Positions 1 to 9,016 of a stretch of DNA of 64,000 bases are shown here, piece after piece (position 1 is the stretch's first letter; the number at the start of each line of letters is the position of its first letter). Below the pieces are notes generated by a model. That model made no database searches. It saw only the letters and a list, made by a program, of their open reading frames with translations, and was not told the origin of the DNA. This DNA is from CAYLYU01 sp964501925 (GTDB lineage Bacteria > Pseudomonadota > Zetaproteobacteria > Mariprofundales > Mariprofundaceae), in NCBI GenBank assembly GCA_964501925.1, contig CAZCTM010000004.1, positions 54,235 through 118,234 of the forward strand. Direction: 5' to 3'. The position numbers and the translations under genes are program-made.

Positions 1-133
1 CTTCAACCTGTGCGTCGGCAATGACCGTCCTTACCGGGAACAGCGGCGCAGGGGCTCTGCCAAAGGGTGATGCCAAGGCAGATTGACTGCCAGCCCCGAT
101 GATGATCGCACAAACCCAAAGTAGATGTAGCAT
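1..133 (-). CDS. Exported protein, N-terminal fragment (cut by window edge)
   Basis: Reading the minus strand from an ATG at 133 gives 44 codons open to the window edge. The product begins MLHLLWVCAIIIGAGSQSAL and then ASPFGRAP, a typical Sec signal peptide with a likely cleavage site after the ALA-S region. A good ribosome binding site (AGGGAGG) lies about 8 nt upstream. The visible mature start (PVRTVIADAQVE) would suit a periplasmic adaptor subunit of an efflux pump, but this is a guess from a dozen residues. A longer overlapping frame at 31-222 has no signal peptide and is probably a shadow of this gene. Confidence 0.6.
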   Translation of the reverse strand, partial: MLHLLWVCAIIIGAGSQSALASPFGRAPAPLFPVRTVIADAQVE

Positions 134-273
134 GGGGAAAACCTCCCTGGCCGATGATGAATTAGCAAATCTTCAACTGAGCTTAAGCCGACCGCAAAGC
201 AAATAATTGTGATTTGGATCACAATGAAAAAATACTAATCCTTTCTTAAGGAACCATTCAACAATGATCCAGC

Positions 274-930
274 CTATTTCTTCTTGGAAGCAGTTCGCTG
301 AAGTTGCTCCTCAACGGCCACAAACAGTTCTTCTGAAACCTTTCGTTTCAGTGGCTTGTTGACCCAGTGTTTGTTGATGAAGGCTTGGGCAAGCGTTCGA
401 ATTTCAAGGCGTGTTTGCGAATCCTCTGGAAAGATACGGACGACGAACCGGTAGCGAGTAAATGTGGGGCCACCACCAAAGATGCCACCCAGAGCCCCGG
501 CCATGAAATTGGGATTGTCTGAGCCCTTACGAACCCAGTCAGTTGTGATGGTTCCACTCATGGAATCAACGCTCTGCACAGGCAAGTTTAGGGCGGTCAT
601 GGCATCCACAACGGCTGAGAAAACGTCTGCGGATGGACGGTTATAAAGCCTGGCATCCAGGGCGACAGCCTTGCCGGCTACGCTGGAGACATATTCCTTC
701 TCCTTCACCGGTAGTTGATTGGAACTGCTGTCAGAAGGCAGACTGACCTCGTCACGCAGCTCAGGTGGCACATCGAGAGGTTCGCGTGGTGCGACTTCTC
801 CACCTCCGTAGGTCCCCGAAACATCCTGCCGGGAGTTCTTCTCATCGTCATGAAAATAGATCAGTGGACGTTCACTGCAAGCTGAAAGAGGGATGACTAG
901 GAGGATGGCAAGTAAGTAATGATATTTCAT
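274..930 (-). CDS. Outer-membrane lipoprotein, BamC/NlpB-like
   Basis: 218-aa lipoprotein: signal peptide with lipobox LSAC (Cys18), then a disordered acidic linker containing LDVPPELR, resembling the N-terminal stretch of BamC. A single helix-grip-like domain follows (about residues 95-205: ADVFSAVVDAMTALNLPV, then GTITTDWV). BamC is an accessory lipoprotein of the outer-membrane beta-barrel assembly machine and normally has two helix-grip domains; only one is visible here, so this is a short relative rather than a standard BamC. It also resembles alphaproteobacterial DUF3576 lipoproteins. It stands alone, divergent from bolA; the usual dapA neighbour is about 8 kb away. Confidence 0.6.
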   Translation of the reverse strand: MKYHYLLAILLVIPLSACSERPLIYFHDDEKNSRQDVSGTYGGGEVAPREPLDVPPELRDEVSLPSDSSSNQLPVKEKEYVSSVAGKAVALDARLYNRPSADVFSAVVDAMTALNLPVQSVDSMSGTITTDWVRKGSDNPNFMAGALGGIFGGGPTFTRYRFVVRIFPEDSQTRLEIRTLAQAFINKHWVNKPLKRKVSEELFVAVEEQLQRTASKKK

Positions 931-1058
931 GGTGGCGCATTGAACATTCAGACTGCGGTCAGGTCAACCCACAACATGTTGCATGGGGGTCGGTTAGGGT
1001 GTTTATTTTTTTTCTGGTCAGTTACCATTGATTGATGAAAAGAGAGAGAGTGATTTGA

Positions 1059-1319
1059 ATGGTGAGTCCCGAATCACTGCAGCTTTTGGTTTCACGGAAG
1101 ATTCCTGATAGCCGGGTGTTTGTGCGAACGTTTCAGGGAGCAGACCACTTTGAGATGCTGGTCGTGTCACCTGCGTTTGCCGGCAAAAGCCGCATCGCGC
1201 AGCATCGTATGGTCTATCAGGCGCTGGGGGAACATCTTCAACAGCATATTCATGCACTTGTATTGAAGACCTGCACACCTGAGCAATGGGCACAAACAGT
1301 GAACAAGGAGCAAAAATGA
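1059..1319 (+). CDS. bolA: BolA family protein
   Basis: 86 aa, the usual BolA length. The helix-turn-strand core is visible with the conserved FAGKSRIAQHRMVYQAL segment and the HALVLKTCTPEQW C-terminus. BolA proteins bind [2Fe-2S] clusters together with monothiol glutaredoxins and take part in iron sensing and Fe-S trafficking. The next gene encodes exactly such a glutaredoxin and overlaps this one (ATGA), so the two are almost certainly co-translated partners. Whether it is the BolA or IbaG subtype cannot be decided from the sequence. Confidence 0.85.
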   Translation: MVSPESLQLLVSRKIPDSRVFVRTFQGADHFEMLVVSPAFAGKSRIAQHRMVYQALGEHLQQHIHALVLKTCTPEQWAQTVNKEQK

Positions 1320-1633
1320 CGGAATCCATTCAGGAAAAGATTGATAACCTGGTCCATGAACACCGGGTGGTTTTGTTTATGAAGGGGACCCCGGATTTTC
1401 CCCAGTGCGGTTTTTCCCAGAGGGTTGCATCGATTCTCGGCTCGTATGGTGTGGATTTCATCGCGGTCAATGTTCTTCTTGATCCAGCGATCAGGGAGGG
1501 CATCAAGGTTTACTCGGACTGGCCCACCATTCCACAGTTGTATATTAATGGTGAGTTCATTGGTGGGTGTGACATCGTGTCCGAAATGCATGCGTCTGGA
1601 GAACTCCGTGAACTCCTCTCGGCGGATGGCTGA
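1316..1633 (+). CDS. grxD: Monothiol glutaredoxin (Grx4/GrxD)
   Basis: 105 aa with the monothiol active site CGFS (Cys31), the WPTIPQLYINGEFIGGCDIV glutathione-binding segment and the usual short length of Grx4. It carries or transfers a glutathione-ligated [2Fe-2S] cluster, commonly as a heterodimer with BolA. The start chosen is the ATG at 1316 inside the bolA stop (ATGA) because it follows GAGCAA spacing and gives the family N-terminus; an upstream ATG at 1286 would add ten residues. The next gene, rpoN, begins about 100 bp downstream. Confidence 0.93.
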   Translation: MTESIQEKIDNLVHEHRVVLFMKGTPDFPQCGFSQRVASILGSYGVDFIAVNVLLDPAIREGIKVYSDWPTIPQLYINGEFIGGCDIVSEMHASGELRELLSADG

Positions 1634-1736
1634 CACCCATCCCGTTTGACGTGGCCGTGGAGGTAGATCTGTAAAGTTATGACGAGTCAAGGCTGGCAGA
1701 CTATAAAGCCATTCGAAGCGGGAGGGGATTCGCTGA

Positions 1737-3152
1737 ATGCAGACTAAACTGGCCACCCGGCTAGGACAGCGCCTGGCGCTCACGCCGAGACTGGCACAGA
1801 GCCTGAAGGTCCTGTCCATGAACAGTGTGGAGCTGGATGCCTATATCGAAGAATGCCTCCAGACCAATCCCATGCTTGACACTGATCCGGATGTGGTAAG
1901 CCAAACGGATGCTGGGGATGCTTCCCAGGCCTTCTCCGAAGAAATGGGCATGGATAACGAGTGGCCGGAAGCGGGTGATAACCGGTGGGAGCGCATGTAT
2001 GCCCCCCCCAGCTGGGAGGGCCATTACGGGGAAAGCGCCCAGTTGTGTTCCGAGGAAGCTCTTGGCCAACGGCTGCACGAACAGGTGAACTGCCAACCCA
2101 TGTCTCCCAATGATCGCCGCATAGCTCATGCGATTATCGATTCCCTGGATGAGGAGGGCTATTTCCGGGTTGATGAGCACGAACTCGCTGATCAGATTCA
2201 TGTGAATGCCGGTGATATCGTGTCTGTTCTTGAAAATGTCATTCACCAGCTGGAGCCGGCAGGTATTGGAGCAAGAAGCCTGGAAGAGTGTCTGCTCCTG
2301 CAATTGGACGGTTCAGACAACTCGGACGGGTTGGCACGTCTCTTACTCACACATTATTCCGACCACCTTGGTCAAAGTGATGACGAATTGAGTCGAATGA
2401 CGGGCTCAAGTATTGAGTTACTTGAGGCTGCGCGTGCCAGGTTGCGTCGCCTCGATCCGTTTCCCGGCCATCACTTGTCTGGAGATTCCGGAATCTATAT
2501 CCGACCCGACGTAATTTTTCACGGTTGCGAGAATGGCGGCTTCCGAATAGAAATTCCCCCTTATTCGGGGCAGGGTATCCGCTTCAGTTCCCAGTGGCAG
2601 GGCCATCAATGGCGGGGAAAGGAAAATGATTTCATGAGCAGGGCTATGCGGGAGGCAAAGTGGCTGATCAATGCTCTTGAGCAACGGAGCCTTACCCTGA
2701 AAAAGGTCGCGGAATATTTGGCTGTCACTCAGGAAAGATTTCTGAGGTATGGATTTCTTGGTTTGAAGCCACTCACCATGCAGGAGGTTGCGGTGGAGTT
2801 GGGTTTGCATGAGTCAACGGTTTCACGGGTTACAAGCGGCAAGTTTGCCCAGACCCCGATCGGCCTGATCGAGATGAAACAGTTTTTTTCGCCCGGGCTT
2901 CCCACACGCGGGGGCGGGACGATTTCGGTCTTTCGGGTACAGCAACGAATCAAGGCCCTCATTGGCTCAGAGCCACGGGATTGTCCTCTTTCCGATCAGG
3001 CGATTTCGGATCAGTTGAGAGTGGAGGGTGTTCAAATTACCAGGCGCACGGTCGCGAAATATCGTGAACAACTGCAATTGCCGCCGGCGAGACGGAGAAA
3101 AGTTGCGGGCTCTGCCGGCCATGAAAAACCACGTTTTCAGGTCAGTTCATGA
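1737..3152 (+). CDS. rpoN: RNA polymerase sigma-54 factor
   Basis: 471 aa. The Gln/Leu-rich activator-responsive region I is at the N-terminus (LALTPRLAQSLKVLSMNS), followed by an acidic linker, the core-binding domain (about 100-290), an HTH region (LTMQEVAVELGLHESTVSRV) and the RpoN box (TRRTVAKYRE, about residues 435-444) that reads the -24 promoter element. It directs transcription that depends on AAA+ activators; one such activator is encoded at 11.2 kb. rpoN is commonly followed by hpf and ptsN; here ptsN follows directly without hpf. The start is the ATG giving the standard MQTKLATRLGQ N-terminus. Confidence 0.97.
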   Translation: MQTKLATRLGQRLALTPRLAQSLKVLSMNSVELDAYIEECLQTNPMLDTDPDVVSQTDAGDASQAFSEEMGMDNEWPEAGDNRWERMYAPPSWEGHYGESAQLCSEEALGQRLHEQVNCQPMSPNDRRIAHAIIDSLDEEGYFRVDEHELADQIHVNAGDIVSVLENVIHQLEPAGIGARSLEECLLLQLDGSDNSDGLARLLLTHYSDHLGQSDDELSRMTGSSIELLEAARARLRRLDPFPGHHLSGDSGIYIRPDVIFHGCENGGFRIEIPPYSGQGIRFSSQWQGHQWRGKENDFMSRAMREAKWLINALEQRSLTLKKVAEYLAVTQERFLRYGFLGLKPLTMQEVAVELGLHESTVSRVTSGKFAQTPIGLIEMKQFFSPGLPTRGGGTISVFRVQQRIKALIGSEPRDCPLSDQAISDQLRVEGVQITRRTVAKYREQLQLPPARRRKVAGSAGHEKPRFQVSS

Positions 3153-3265
3153 CGCCTGGTCCGATAGCTCATCGAATGTATCTGTCAGATAACCGTCAAG
3201 CCTGAATTCTGCTATGCTCAGCCCTTGATCTCATGAAACACGATTTAGACTGAAATGGAACAGTT

Positions 3266-3721
3266 ATGAACAAACAAGAATATCTTATTCCCCCTGATCA
3301 TGTGCTGCTGGATTCCCAGGCTGGCAGTCGGCGGGAGCTCATAACGGAAATGGCGAACGTGCTTCCGAACATTGATCCTGATCTGGCCGTGGAAGTCATC
3401 ATGTCAAGGGAACGTCTTGGCAGCACGGGTATCGGATATGGTGTGGCGATTCCACATGGAAAACTGGCTGATCTGAACGCTCCGGTTCTGGTCATTGCCA
3501 GGCATCGACAGGGGATTGATTTTGATGCCATTGATGGCAAACCGGTTCATATCGTCGTTTTGCTGCTTGCTCCCGATAAGGAGGACCGAACCCACCTTGA
3601 GTTGCTGGCCCATTTGGCCCGGATTCTCCAGAGTGAGGAGACACGGAAGAAGATTATGGAAGCCGGGGATGCCGAAACCCTTTCCAGTTTGTTCCCTCCC
3701 CTTGAAAAGAAAACCGCATGA
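3266..3721 (+). CDS. ptsN: PTS IIA-like nitrogen regulatory protein (EIIA-Ntr)
   Basis: 151 aa, the usual size. The phosphorylatable His64 lies in AIPHGK, and the LGSTGIGYGV lead-in is typical. It accepts phosphate from HPr/NPr and in other proteobacteria regulates potassium transport, nitrogen and carbon metabolism rather than carrying sugar. It overlaps hprK by an ATGA junction, and the HPr and enzyme I genes are about 2 kb downstream, so donor and acceptor proteins are encoded together. The promoter probably lies in the 113-bp rpoN-ptsN gap. Confidence 0.95.
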   Translation: MNKQEYLIPPDHVLLDSQAGSRRELITEMANVLPNIDPDLAVEVIMSRERLGSTGIGYGVAIPHGKLADLNAPVLVIARHRQGIDFDAIDGKPVHIVVLLLAPDKEDRTHLELLAHLARILQSEETRKKIMEAGDAETLSSLFPPLEKKTA

Positions 3722-4671
3722 AACAACAGGCGACCGCGACCCTCAGTATTGCTGAGTTCCTGGAGAGGCAACGTGAGCCCATGAAGTTGCGTCTTCTGGC
3801 GGGTGAAGAAGGACTGGACCGTTACATTGATCATCCCCGGATGCAGAAACCATCCCTGGCGTTCGCAGGTTTCATGGAGAATTTGCTGCCCAATCGCCTC
3901 CAGGTCGTCGGCAAGACAGAACTAAGCTACCTTGCCACCAAATCACCCAGGGAACAGGAACAAGTCGTTAATGCGGTTTTTGATCTTAATCTTGCTGCCG
4001 TGGTGATTACACGGGGCATGAAACCCCCGGACATCATTGTTAAGGCTGCCGAGAGGACAAGTACGCCTTTGATCTCATCCAAGCTTACGTCCAGTGCCTT
4101 TATGACCGAAGGGATGCATTTTCTCATGCATCATCTGGCGCCTCGCACATACCAGCACGGCAATTTTCTGGACATCTTCGGGCTGGGTGTCCTGCTTATG
4201 GGCTCAAGCGGTATTGGCAAAAGCGAGATTGCACTGGAGCTTATCTCGCGTGGACATCGCCTGATTGCAGATGACATGGTGGAACTCGTTCGTGAAGGGC
4301 CAGGTGTTCTCGTTGGGAAAAGCCCAGTGGCACTGCGTTATCACATGGAAATTCGCGGCATGGGCATCCTGAACATTCGGGATCTGTTTGGAGCGGCGGC
4401 ACTGACCGATACCAAGCGGGTCAGTCTGGTGGTTGAATTGCTGCCGTGGGATCGAATGACGGGTGAAGAACGTCTGCTTGTCGAAGAGCGAAGGATTGAG
4501 CTTAATGGTGTCGAGCTGCCTAAGGTTCTGTTGCCGATCCGCCCTGGCCGATCATTGGCTGTCCTGATCGAAGCGGCCACCCGAAACCAGCTTTTAAGAA
4601 TGCGCGGTATTGATAGCGGGAAGGCATTTATCCAGGCACTAGAAGAACGTATCCAGAACGGAAAGGCGTAA
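3718..4671 (+). CDS. hprK: HPr kinase/phosphorylase
   Basis: 317 aa. An N-terminal regulatory domain (about 1-130) is followed by the catalytic domain with Walker A GSSGIGKSE (about 162-170) and the signature ELPKVLLPIRPGR. It phosphorylates or dephosphorylates a serine on HPr; the HPr encoded at 5953 retains Ser46, so the substrate is present. The gene sits in the ptsN-hprK-rapZ order seen in betaproteobacteria and some other proteobacteria. ATGA overlap with ptsN indicates translational coupling. Confidence 0.96.
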   Translation: MKQQATATLSIAEFLERQREPMKLRLLAGEEGLDRYIDHPRMQKPSLAFAGFMENLLPNRLQVVGKTELSYLATKSPREQEQVVNAVFDLNLAAVVITRGMKPPDIIVKAAERTSTPLISSKLTSSAFMTEGMHFLMHHLAPRTYQHGNFLDIFGLGVLLMGSSGIGKSEIALELISRGHRLIADDMVELVREGPGVLVGKSPVALRYHMEIRGMGILNIRDLFGAAALTDTKRVSLVVELLPWDRMTGEERLLVEERRIELNGVELPKVLLPIRPGRSLAVLIEAATRNQLLRMRGIDSGKAFIQALEERIQNGKA

Positions 4672-4692
4672 TTTGGCCAAGCAGATTGATCC

Positions 4693-5547
4693 ATGAGGTT
4701 ACTGATTGTTAGTGGATTGTCCGGAGCCGGGAAAAGTACAGCTTTAAATGCCCTGGAGGATTTGGGCTGTTTTTGTACGGACAATCTGCCCCTTGAGCTG
4801 CTATCGGAATGGGCGGAGCTTGAATCAAGAAAGAAGCAGCCCATGGCGGTCTGTCTGGATGCGAGAAGCAGTTCCGAAATCAGGGATCTGCATGTTGCGT
4901 TGCACCCCGCACGCTTGAAGGAACAGGATTGGCTGTTGATGTATATCGATGCCAGTGACGAAACCCTGCTCAGGCGTTTTTCCACCACGCGCAGGCGGCA
5001 CCTTTTTGCGCCGCATCTGGATCTGGCTTCGGCCATTGCAGCTGAACGCAAGGCGCTGGAGCCCATGCGGGCGACGGCAGATCTGGTGCTGGACTCCTCC
5101 AATCTCAATCCCTATGAGCTTGCGGATCTGGTCGAGGCGTTCTGGCGGCGCTCGCTTGTTGCGAAGGGAAAGGAGATCACTGTTTCGTTGATCTCATTCA
5201 GTTATCAGCGTGGCCTGCCACTGGATGCAGATATCGTGATGGATGCCCGTTTTCTTCCCAACCCTCACTATGAACCTGAGCTTGCCAACTTAACGGGCAG
5301 GGATGCCGCCGTTAAATCGTTTCTTGAAAGGATGCAGGAAGTGAAAGAAGCCGAGCAGCGTCTCAGGGAACTGATGGAGTTTTACTGGCCGAGACTTATC
5401 CAGGAACGAAAACAGTATTTCACCCTGGCCATTGGCTGCAGTGGAGGGAGGCATCGCTCGGTTTATTTGGTGGAACGGCTTGCGGCGTGGATGCGCGAAC
5501 GTCGAATGTCAACGCCGCTAATCCGCCATCGGGAGATAGAAGAATGA
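4693..5547 (+). CDS. rapZ: RNase adapter protein RapZ (nucleotide-binding)
   Basis: 284 aa. Walker A GLSGAGKS lies at residues 8-15 and the C-terminal domain has FSYQRGLP, DARFLPNPHYEPEL and the family signature GCSGGRHRSV. In enterobacteria RapZ targets small RNAs to RNase E and senses glucosamine-6-phosphate; elsewhere the role is less certain and linkage to hprK/pts genes is the most conserved feature. Its stop overlaps the start of the EIIA gene (ATGA). Confidence 0.95.
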   Translation: MRLLIVSGLSGAGKSTALNALEDLGCFCTDNLPLELLSEWAELESRKKQPMAVCLDARSSSEIRDLHVALHPARLKEQDWLLMYIDASDETLLRRFSTTRRRHLFAPHLDLASAIAAERKALEPMRATADLVLDSSNLNPYELADLVEAFWRRSLVAKGKEITVSLISFSYQRGLPLDADIVMDARFLPNPHYEPELANLTGRDAAVKSFLERMQEVKEAEQRLRELMEFYWPRLIQERKQYFTLAIGCSGGRHRSVYLVERLAAWMRERRMSTPLIRHREIEE

Positions 5548-5960
5548 TCGGCATGATTCTTGTGGCCCATGGAAATATAGGAGAGGAAATGCTTAAGGCC
5601 GTCGAACATGTGGTTGGGCCACAGGCGCTGGCCAAGGCCTTGAGTGTGAACGCGGAGGATGATGTGGATGTTGTTCTCAAGCGCCTGAAGGAAATGATCC
5701 GGGCCTGCAACGCAGGCAAGGGGGTTTTGTTGCTTGCCGACATGTTTGGGGGAACGCCCTGCAATCTTGCTCTGGCCTGCATGCGGGATGCGGATGTAGA
5801 GGTGATGTCCGGTTTCAATCTTCCGATGCTTATCAAGGTGGCCACACTCCGAAAGAGCATCGATGATCTGCATGTGCTGGCTGAGAAAGCGAGGGATGCC
5901 GGCCGTTACCATATGCATTTTGCTTCGGAGATTCTGGCCAGGGGGAACTCACGTGGCTGA
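5544..5960 (+). CDS. Mannose-family PTS EIIA component
   Basis: 138 aa starting at the ATG inside the rapZ stop. The motif ILVAHGNIG places the phosphorylatable histidine at residue 9, and LADMFGGTPCNLA is the standard second signature of EIIA-Man/ManX domains. No EIIB, EIIC or EIID gene is in the window, so it is most likely part of a regulatory phosphorelay rather than sugar import. The downstream HPr gene begins with GTG inside its last codons (8-bp overlap). Confidence 0.92.
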   Translation: MIGMILVAHGNIGEEMLKAVEHVVGPQALAKALSVNAEDDVDVVLKRLKEMIRACNAGKGVLLLADMFGGTPCNLALACMRDADVEVMSGFNLPMLIKVATLRKSIDDLHVLAEKARDAGRYHMHFASEILARGNSRG

Positions 5961-6222
5961 GCGGGAGATCCGAATTCAGAACAAGCTCGGGCTGCATGCC
6001 CGAGCAGCTGCCCGGTTTGCAACAACTGCCGGCGCCTTTGCCTCGGATATCTACCTGAGGAAAGACGAGATTGAGGTGAATGGCAAAAGCATCATGGGGA
6101 TCATGATGCTGGCCGCAGCCAAGGGCACGGACCTTGTCGTGCGGGCAGAAGGACCGGATGCTGAGCAGGCGCTGGACGCCCTGGAGGCGCTGGTGAACAA
6201 TCGTTTTGGTGAAGATCAATGA
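5953..6222 (+). CDS. ptsH: Phosphocarrier protein HPr
   Basis: 89 aa from GTG 5953, overlapping the end of the EIIA gene by 8 bp. His15 sits in KLGLHARAA and Ser46 in NGKSIMGIMML, so both the enzyme I site and the HPr kinase site are kept. Having Ser46 beside hprK argues for HprK-controlled regulation. It could be called NPr since the only nearby acceptors are EIIA-Ntr and the mannose-type EIIA. The stop overlaps ptsI (ATGA). Confidence 0.94.
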   Translation: MAEREIRIQNKLGLHARAAARFATTAGAFASDIYLRKDEIEVNGKSIMGIMMLAAAKGTDLVVRAEGPDAEQALDALEALVNNRFGEDQ

Positions 6223-7865
6223 GCAAGTATGGAAAGGCGGCCGCTTCAAGTCCCGGTATCGCCATCGGCAGGGTGCAGAAGGTGGCAGCTGGCAGGAAAC
6301 CCATACCCGAATATGAAATCAACGGTTCCGAGGTGGAATCGGAAGTTGCTCGACTGCAGGCAGCTATCAGGGACTCCGTTCTGCAGCTGGACGAGCAACA
6401 GACCCAGTTAAGCAATGTGCCAAGTAAGGATCCCATGTTGATATTGGATTCTCATCGCATGCTGATGCTGGATCCCCAGCTGGGGGAAGCGGCTGTGAAA
6501 CTGATTCGAAAGGAGCACATTAATGCCGAGTGGGCGTTGAGGCGGCAACTCGACCATATCGAGGCGATCTTTGATCAGATTGAGGATGAATACCTGCGAA
6601 GCAAGAAAACCGATGTTGAAGAGGTCGGGCAAAGGGTGATGCACAATCTGCTGGGAAGCAGGGAGAGGAGCAGTGCTGCCGGGGATTGGGACACCATCCT
6701 GGTGGGAGAAGGCTTTGGACCCAGTGAAGTGGTCCAGAGTTGGCAGCAAGGCCTCGCCGGTTTTGTGACAGAGCAAGGCGGAGCTAATTCCCATACGATC
6801 ATTGTGGCCCGGGGCATTGGTATCCCCGCTCTGATGGGTTGCGCCGATATCATGGATTCAGCCCAGGAAGGTGACACCATCATCATTGATGGCAACAAGG
6901 GGATCTGGATCCTTAACCCAAGTTCAGAGGAGTTGACCCGTTACCAGCGGCTTGCGCGGTCCTTTCAATCGGTCAAGTCCAGCCTTAAGGCCTATGCGAA
7001 GCGTCCTTCCCTAAGCGCTGACGGACATCCCCTGCCCATCATGGCGAATCTTGAATTTATCGAGGAGTTGCCGCTGGCCAAGGATATTGGCGTGGAAGGT
7101 GTTGGACTGTATCGGACCGAATTCCTCTTCCTGAATCGGGAATCCCAGCCAAGTGAGGAAGAGCAGTTTCTCCACTACCTGCAGGTGGTTCAGGGTATGG
7201 ATGGGAAACCCGTCACATTCCGTCTTCTCGATATCGGTGGCGACAAGCCGGCAATATTCCGGCAGGTCTCGGGGCATCAATGGGCTGGAGACAACCCGGC
7301 CATGGGCATGCGCGGCATTCGCCTTCTTCTCCATTGTCCGGATATTCTGACAACTCAGCTACGTGCCCTGATTCGTGCAGCCATGGAAGGGCCCATCAAT
7401 ATCCTGGTTCCCATGGTAAGCAATACGAATGAAATGGTTCAGACCCGGTCCGTCCTTGAGAAATGCAAACAGGAGCTCGGGTGTCCTAGCCGGATTAATC
7501 TGGGGGCCATGATCGAGGTGCCCGCGGCCGCCCTCATTGCGGATGAATTGGCGAAAGTTTGCGATTTCTTCTCTGTGGGTACCAATGATCTGATTCAATA
7601 TACTTTGGCCGCGGATCGTGGTGATGAGGAAGTAGCCGCCATCTATGATCCGGGGCATGAGGCTGTCCATAATCTGCTCAGGATTACTGCGCAGGCTGCC
7701 CGACAGGCAGGAATTCCCATTGCGATGTGTGGAGAAATGGCGGGGGATCCAGCCTGGACAGAAACCCTGCTTCGCATGGGGTTTGATTCGCTCTCCATGA
7801 ATCTTAGTCGCGTGCTGGAGGTAAGAAAGAAGCTGGCCAGCCTTCACTTTCAGCGGGTGAACTGA
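6219..7865 (+). CDS. ptsI: Phosphoenolpyruvate-protein phosphotransferase (enzyme I)
   Basis: 548 aa, close to the 575 aa of canonical enzyme I and without the GAF domain of PtsP/EI-Ntr. It has an N-terminal HPr-binding helical domain, the phosphohistidine motif GGANSHTIIVARG, and a C-terminal PEP-binding TIM barrel with VGLYRTEFLF, MIEVPAAA and SVGTNDLIQYTLAADR. It transfers phosphate from PEP to HPr. It is the last gene of the ptsN-hprK-rapZ-EIIA-HPr-EI block, all joined by short overlaps or gaps. Confidence 0.96.
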   Translation: MSKYGKAAASSPGIAIGRVQKVAAGRKPIPEYEINGSEVESEVARLQAAIRDSVLQLDEQQTQLSNVPSKDPMLILDSHRMLMLDPQLGEAAVKLIRKEHINAEWALRRQLDHIEAIFDQIEDEYLRSKKTDVEEVGQRVMHNLLGSRERSSAAGDWDTILVGEGFGPSEVVQSWQQGLAGFVTEQGGANSHTIIVARGIGIPALMGCADIMDSAQEGDTIIIDGNKGIWILNPSSEELTRYQRLARSFQSVKSSLKAYAKRPSLSADGHPLPIMANLEFIEELPLAKDIGVEGVGLYRTEFLFLNRESQPSEEEQFLHYLQVVQGMDGKPVTFRLLDIGGDKPAIFRQVSGHQWAGDNPAMGMRGIRLLLHCPDILTTQLRALIRAAMEGPINILVPMVSNTNEMVQTRSVLEKCKQELGCPSRINLGAMIEVPAAALIADELAKVCDFFSVGTNDLIQYTLAADRGDEEVAAIYDPGHEAVHNLLRITAQAARQAGIPIAMCGEMAGDPAWTETLLRMGFDSLSMNLSRVLEVRKKLASLHFQRVN

Positions 7866-7929
7866 TTTGTTTGATTCGTTTTGCCGAAGTATGATGGATG
7901 TAATTTAATCTGGGAATATGGAGATACAT

Positions 7930-8916
7930 ATGCGTTATGACTGGGCCATCGAGGAAATCGAGGCACTTTTCGATCTGCCTTTCAATGACCTCATCTATCG
8001 TGCGCAGCGGACGCATCGTGAGTACTTTAATGCCAATGAGGTCCAGCTTTCCACACTTCTTTCCATCAAGACAGGGGGGTGTCCTGAGGACTGCAAATAC
8101 TGTTCCCAGAGTGCCCGTTATGACACATCCGTAGAATCTGAGGGCCTCATGGCCGTAGATACCGTTCTTACGGCTGCGCGCAAGGCAAGGGAAAAAGGTG
8201 CCACCCGTTTCTGCATGGGGGCTGCGTGGCGCAATCCCAAAGGGCGGGCCTTTGAACATGTGCTGGAGATGGTGCGGGAGGTCAAGCGATTGGGTATGGA
8301 GACCTGTGCCACCCTTGGCATGCTGACCGCCGAACAGGCTGAAAGGCTGAGAGAAGCAGGACTCGATTATTACAATCATAATCTTGATACCGATCCCGAG
8401 TATTATCGGGAGATTATTACAACGCGGACCTATGAAGACCGCCTGGATACACTCCGTCATGTACGGCAGGCAGGCATGCACATCTGTTGTGGTGGCATCG
8501 TCGGCATGGGCGAGTCACGCCGTCATCGTGCCGGCCTGATTGCCCAGCTGGCCCGTATGAATCCACACCCTGAATCCGTGCCCATCAACATGCTGGTCAA
8601 GATCAAGGGCACACCCCTGGCTGAGAACGAAGAGCTCAAAACGGAACTGGATCCCTTTGAGTTTGTCCGAACTGTTGCCGTTTCCCGAGTAACCATGCCA
8701 GCCTCCCACATTCGCCTTTCGGCCGGGCGTGAAGCCATGAGTGAGGAAATGCAGGCATTGTGTTTCCTGGCAGGTGCCAATTCCATTTTCTATGGGGAGA
8801 GATTGCTTACGGCAGATAATGCAGCCGTTGAGAAGGATCAGGCATTGTTCAGGAAACTCGGGATTCATGCTGAAGAAGAACCTGTGCAATCTTCCCGTCA
8901 TGTTGCGAACGCATGA
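7930..8916 (+). CDS. bioB: Biotin synthase
   Basis: Radical SAM enzyme that inserts sulfur into dethiobiotin. The SAM cluster motif is CPEDCKYC (Cys51, 55, 58 from the chosen start), followed by [12 protein letters not shown] and the [11 protein letters not shown] segment; the second [2Fe-2S] ligands lie in the barrel. The start at 7930 is preferred because GGAG lies 6 nt upstream; ATG 7918 would overlap that site and add four residues. No other biotin genes are near. The 64-bp gap after ptsI shows no obvious BirA operator. Confidence 0.96.
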   Translation: MRYDWAIEEIEALFDLPFNDLIYRAQRTHREYFNANEVQLSTLLSIKTGGCPEDCKYCSQSARYDTSVESEGLMAVDTVLTAARKAREKGATRFCMGAAWRNPKGRAFEHVLEMVREVKRLGMETCATLGMLTAEQAERLREAGLDYYNHNLDTDPEYYREIITTRTYEDRLDTLRHVRQAGMHICCGGIVGMGESRRHRAGLIAQLARMNPHPESVPINMLVKIKGTPLAENEELKTELDPFEFVRTVAVSRVTMPASHIRLSAGREAMSEEMQALCFLAGANSIFYGERLLTADNAAVEKDQALFRKLGIHAEEEPVQSSRHVANA

Positions 8917-9016
8917 GCACGGTTGTGGGTCTCCCCGATGAATGTTGACAACGGGATCTGATCACCCTTCATCCTCGCTGTGAAGGGGTTATAGTTTATC
9001 TGGCATGGAGGTTGAC

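Noticed and set aside
31..222. 63-aa minus-strand frame at the left edge
   Set aside because: No signal peptide, no ribosome site; a different minus frame starting at 133 has both.
8964..8988. Hairpin CCCTTCA/TGAAGGG before dapA
   Set aside because: No T run and no match to a known riboswitch or attenuator; probably chance or a minor structure.
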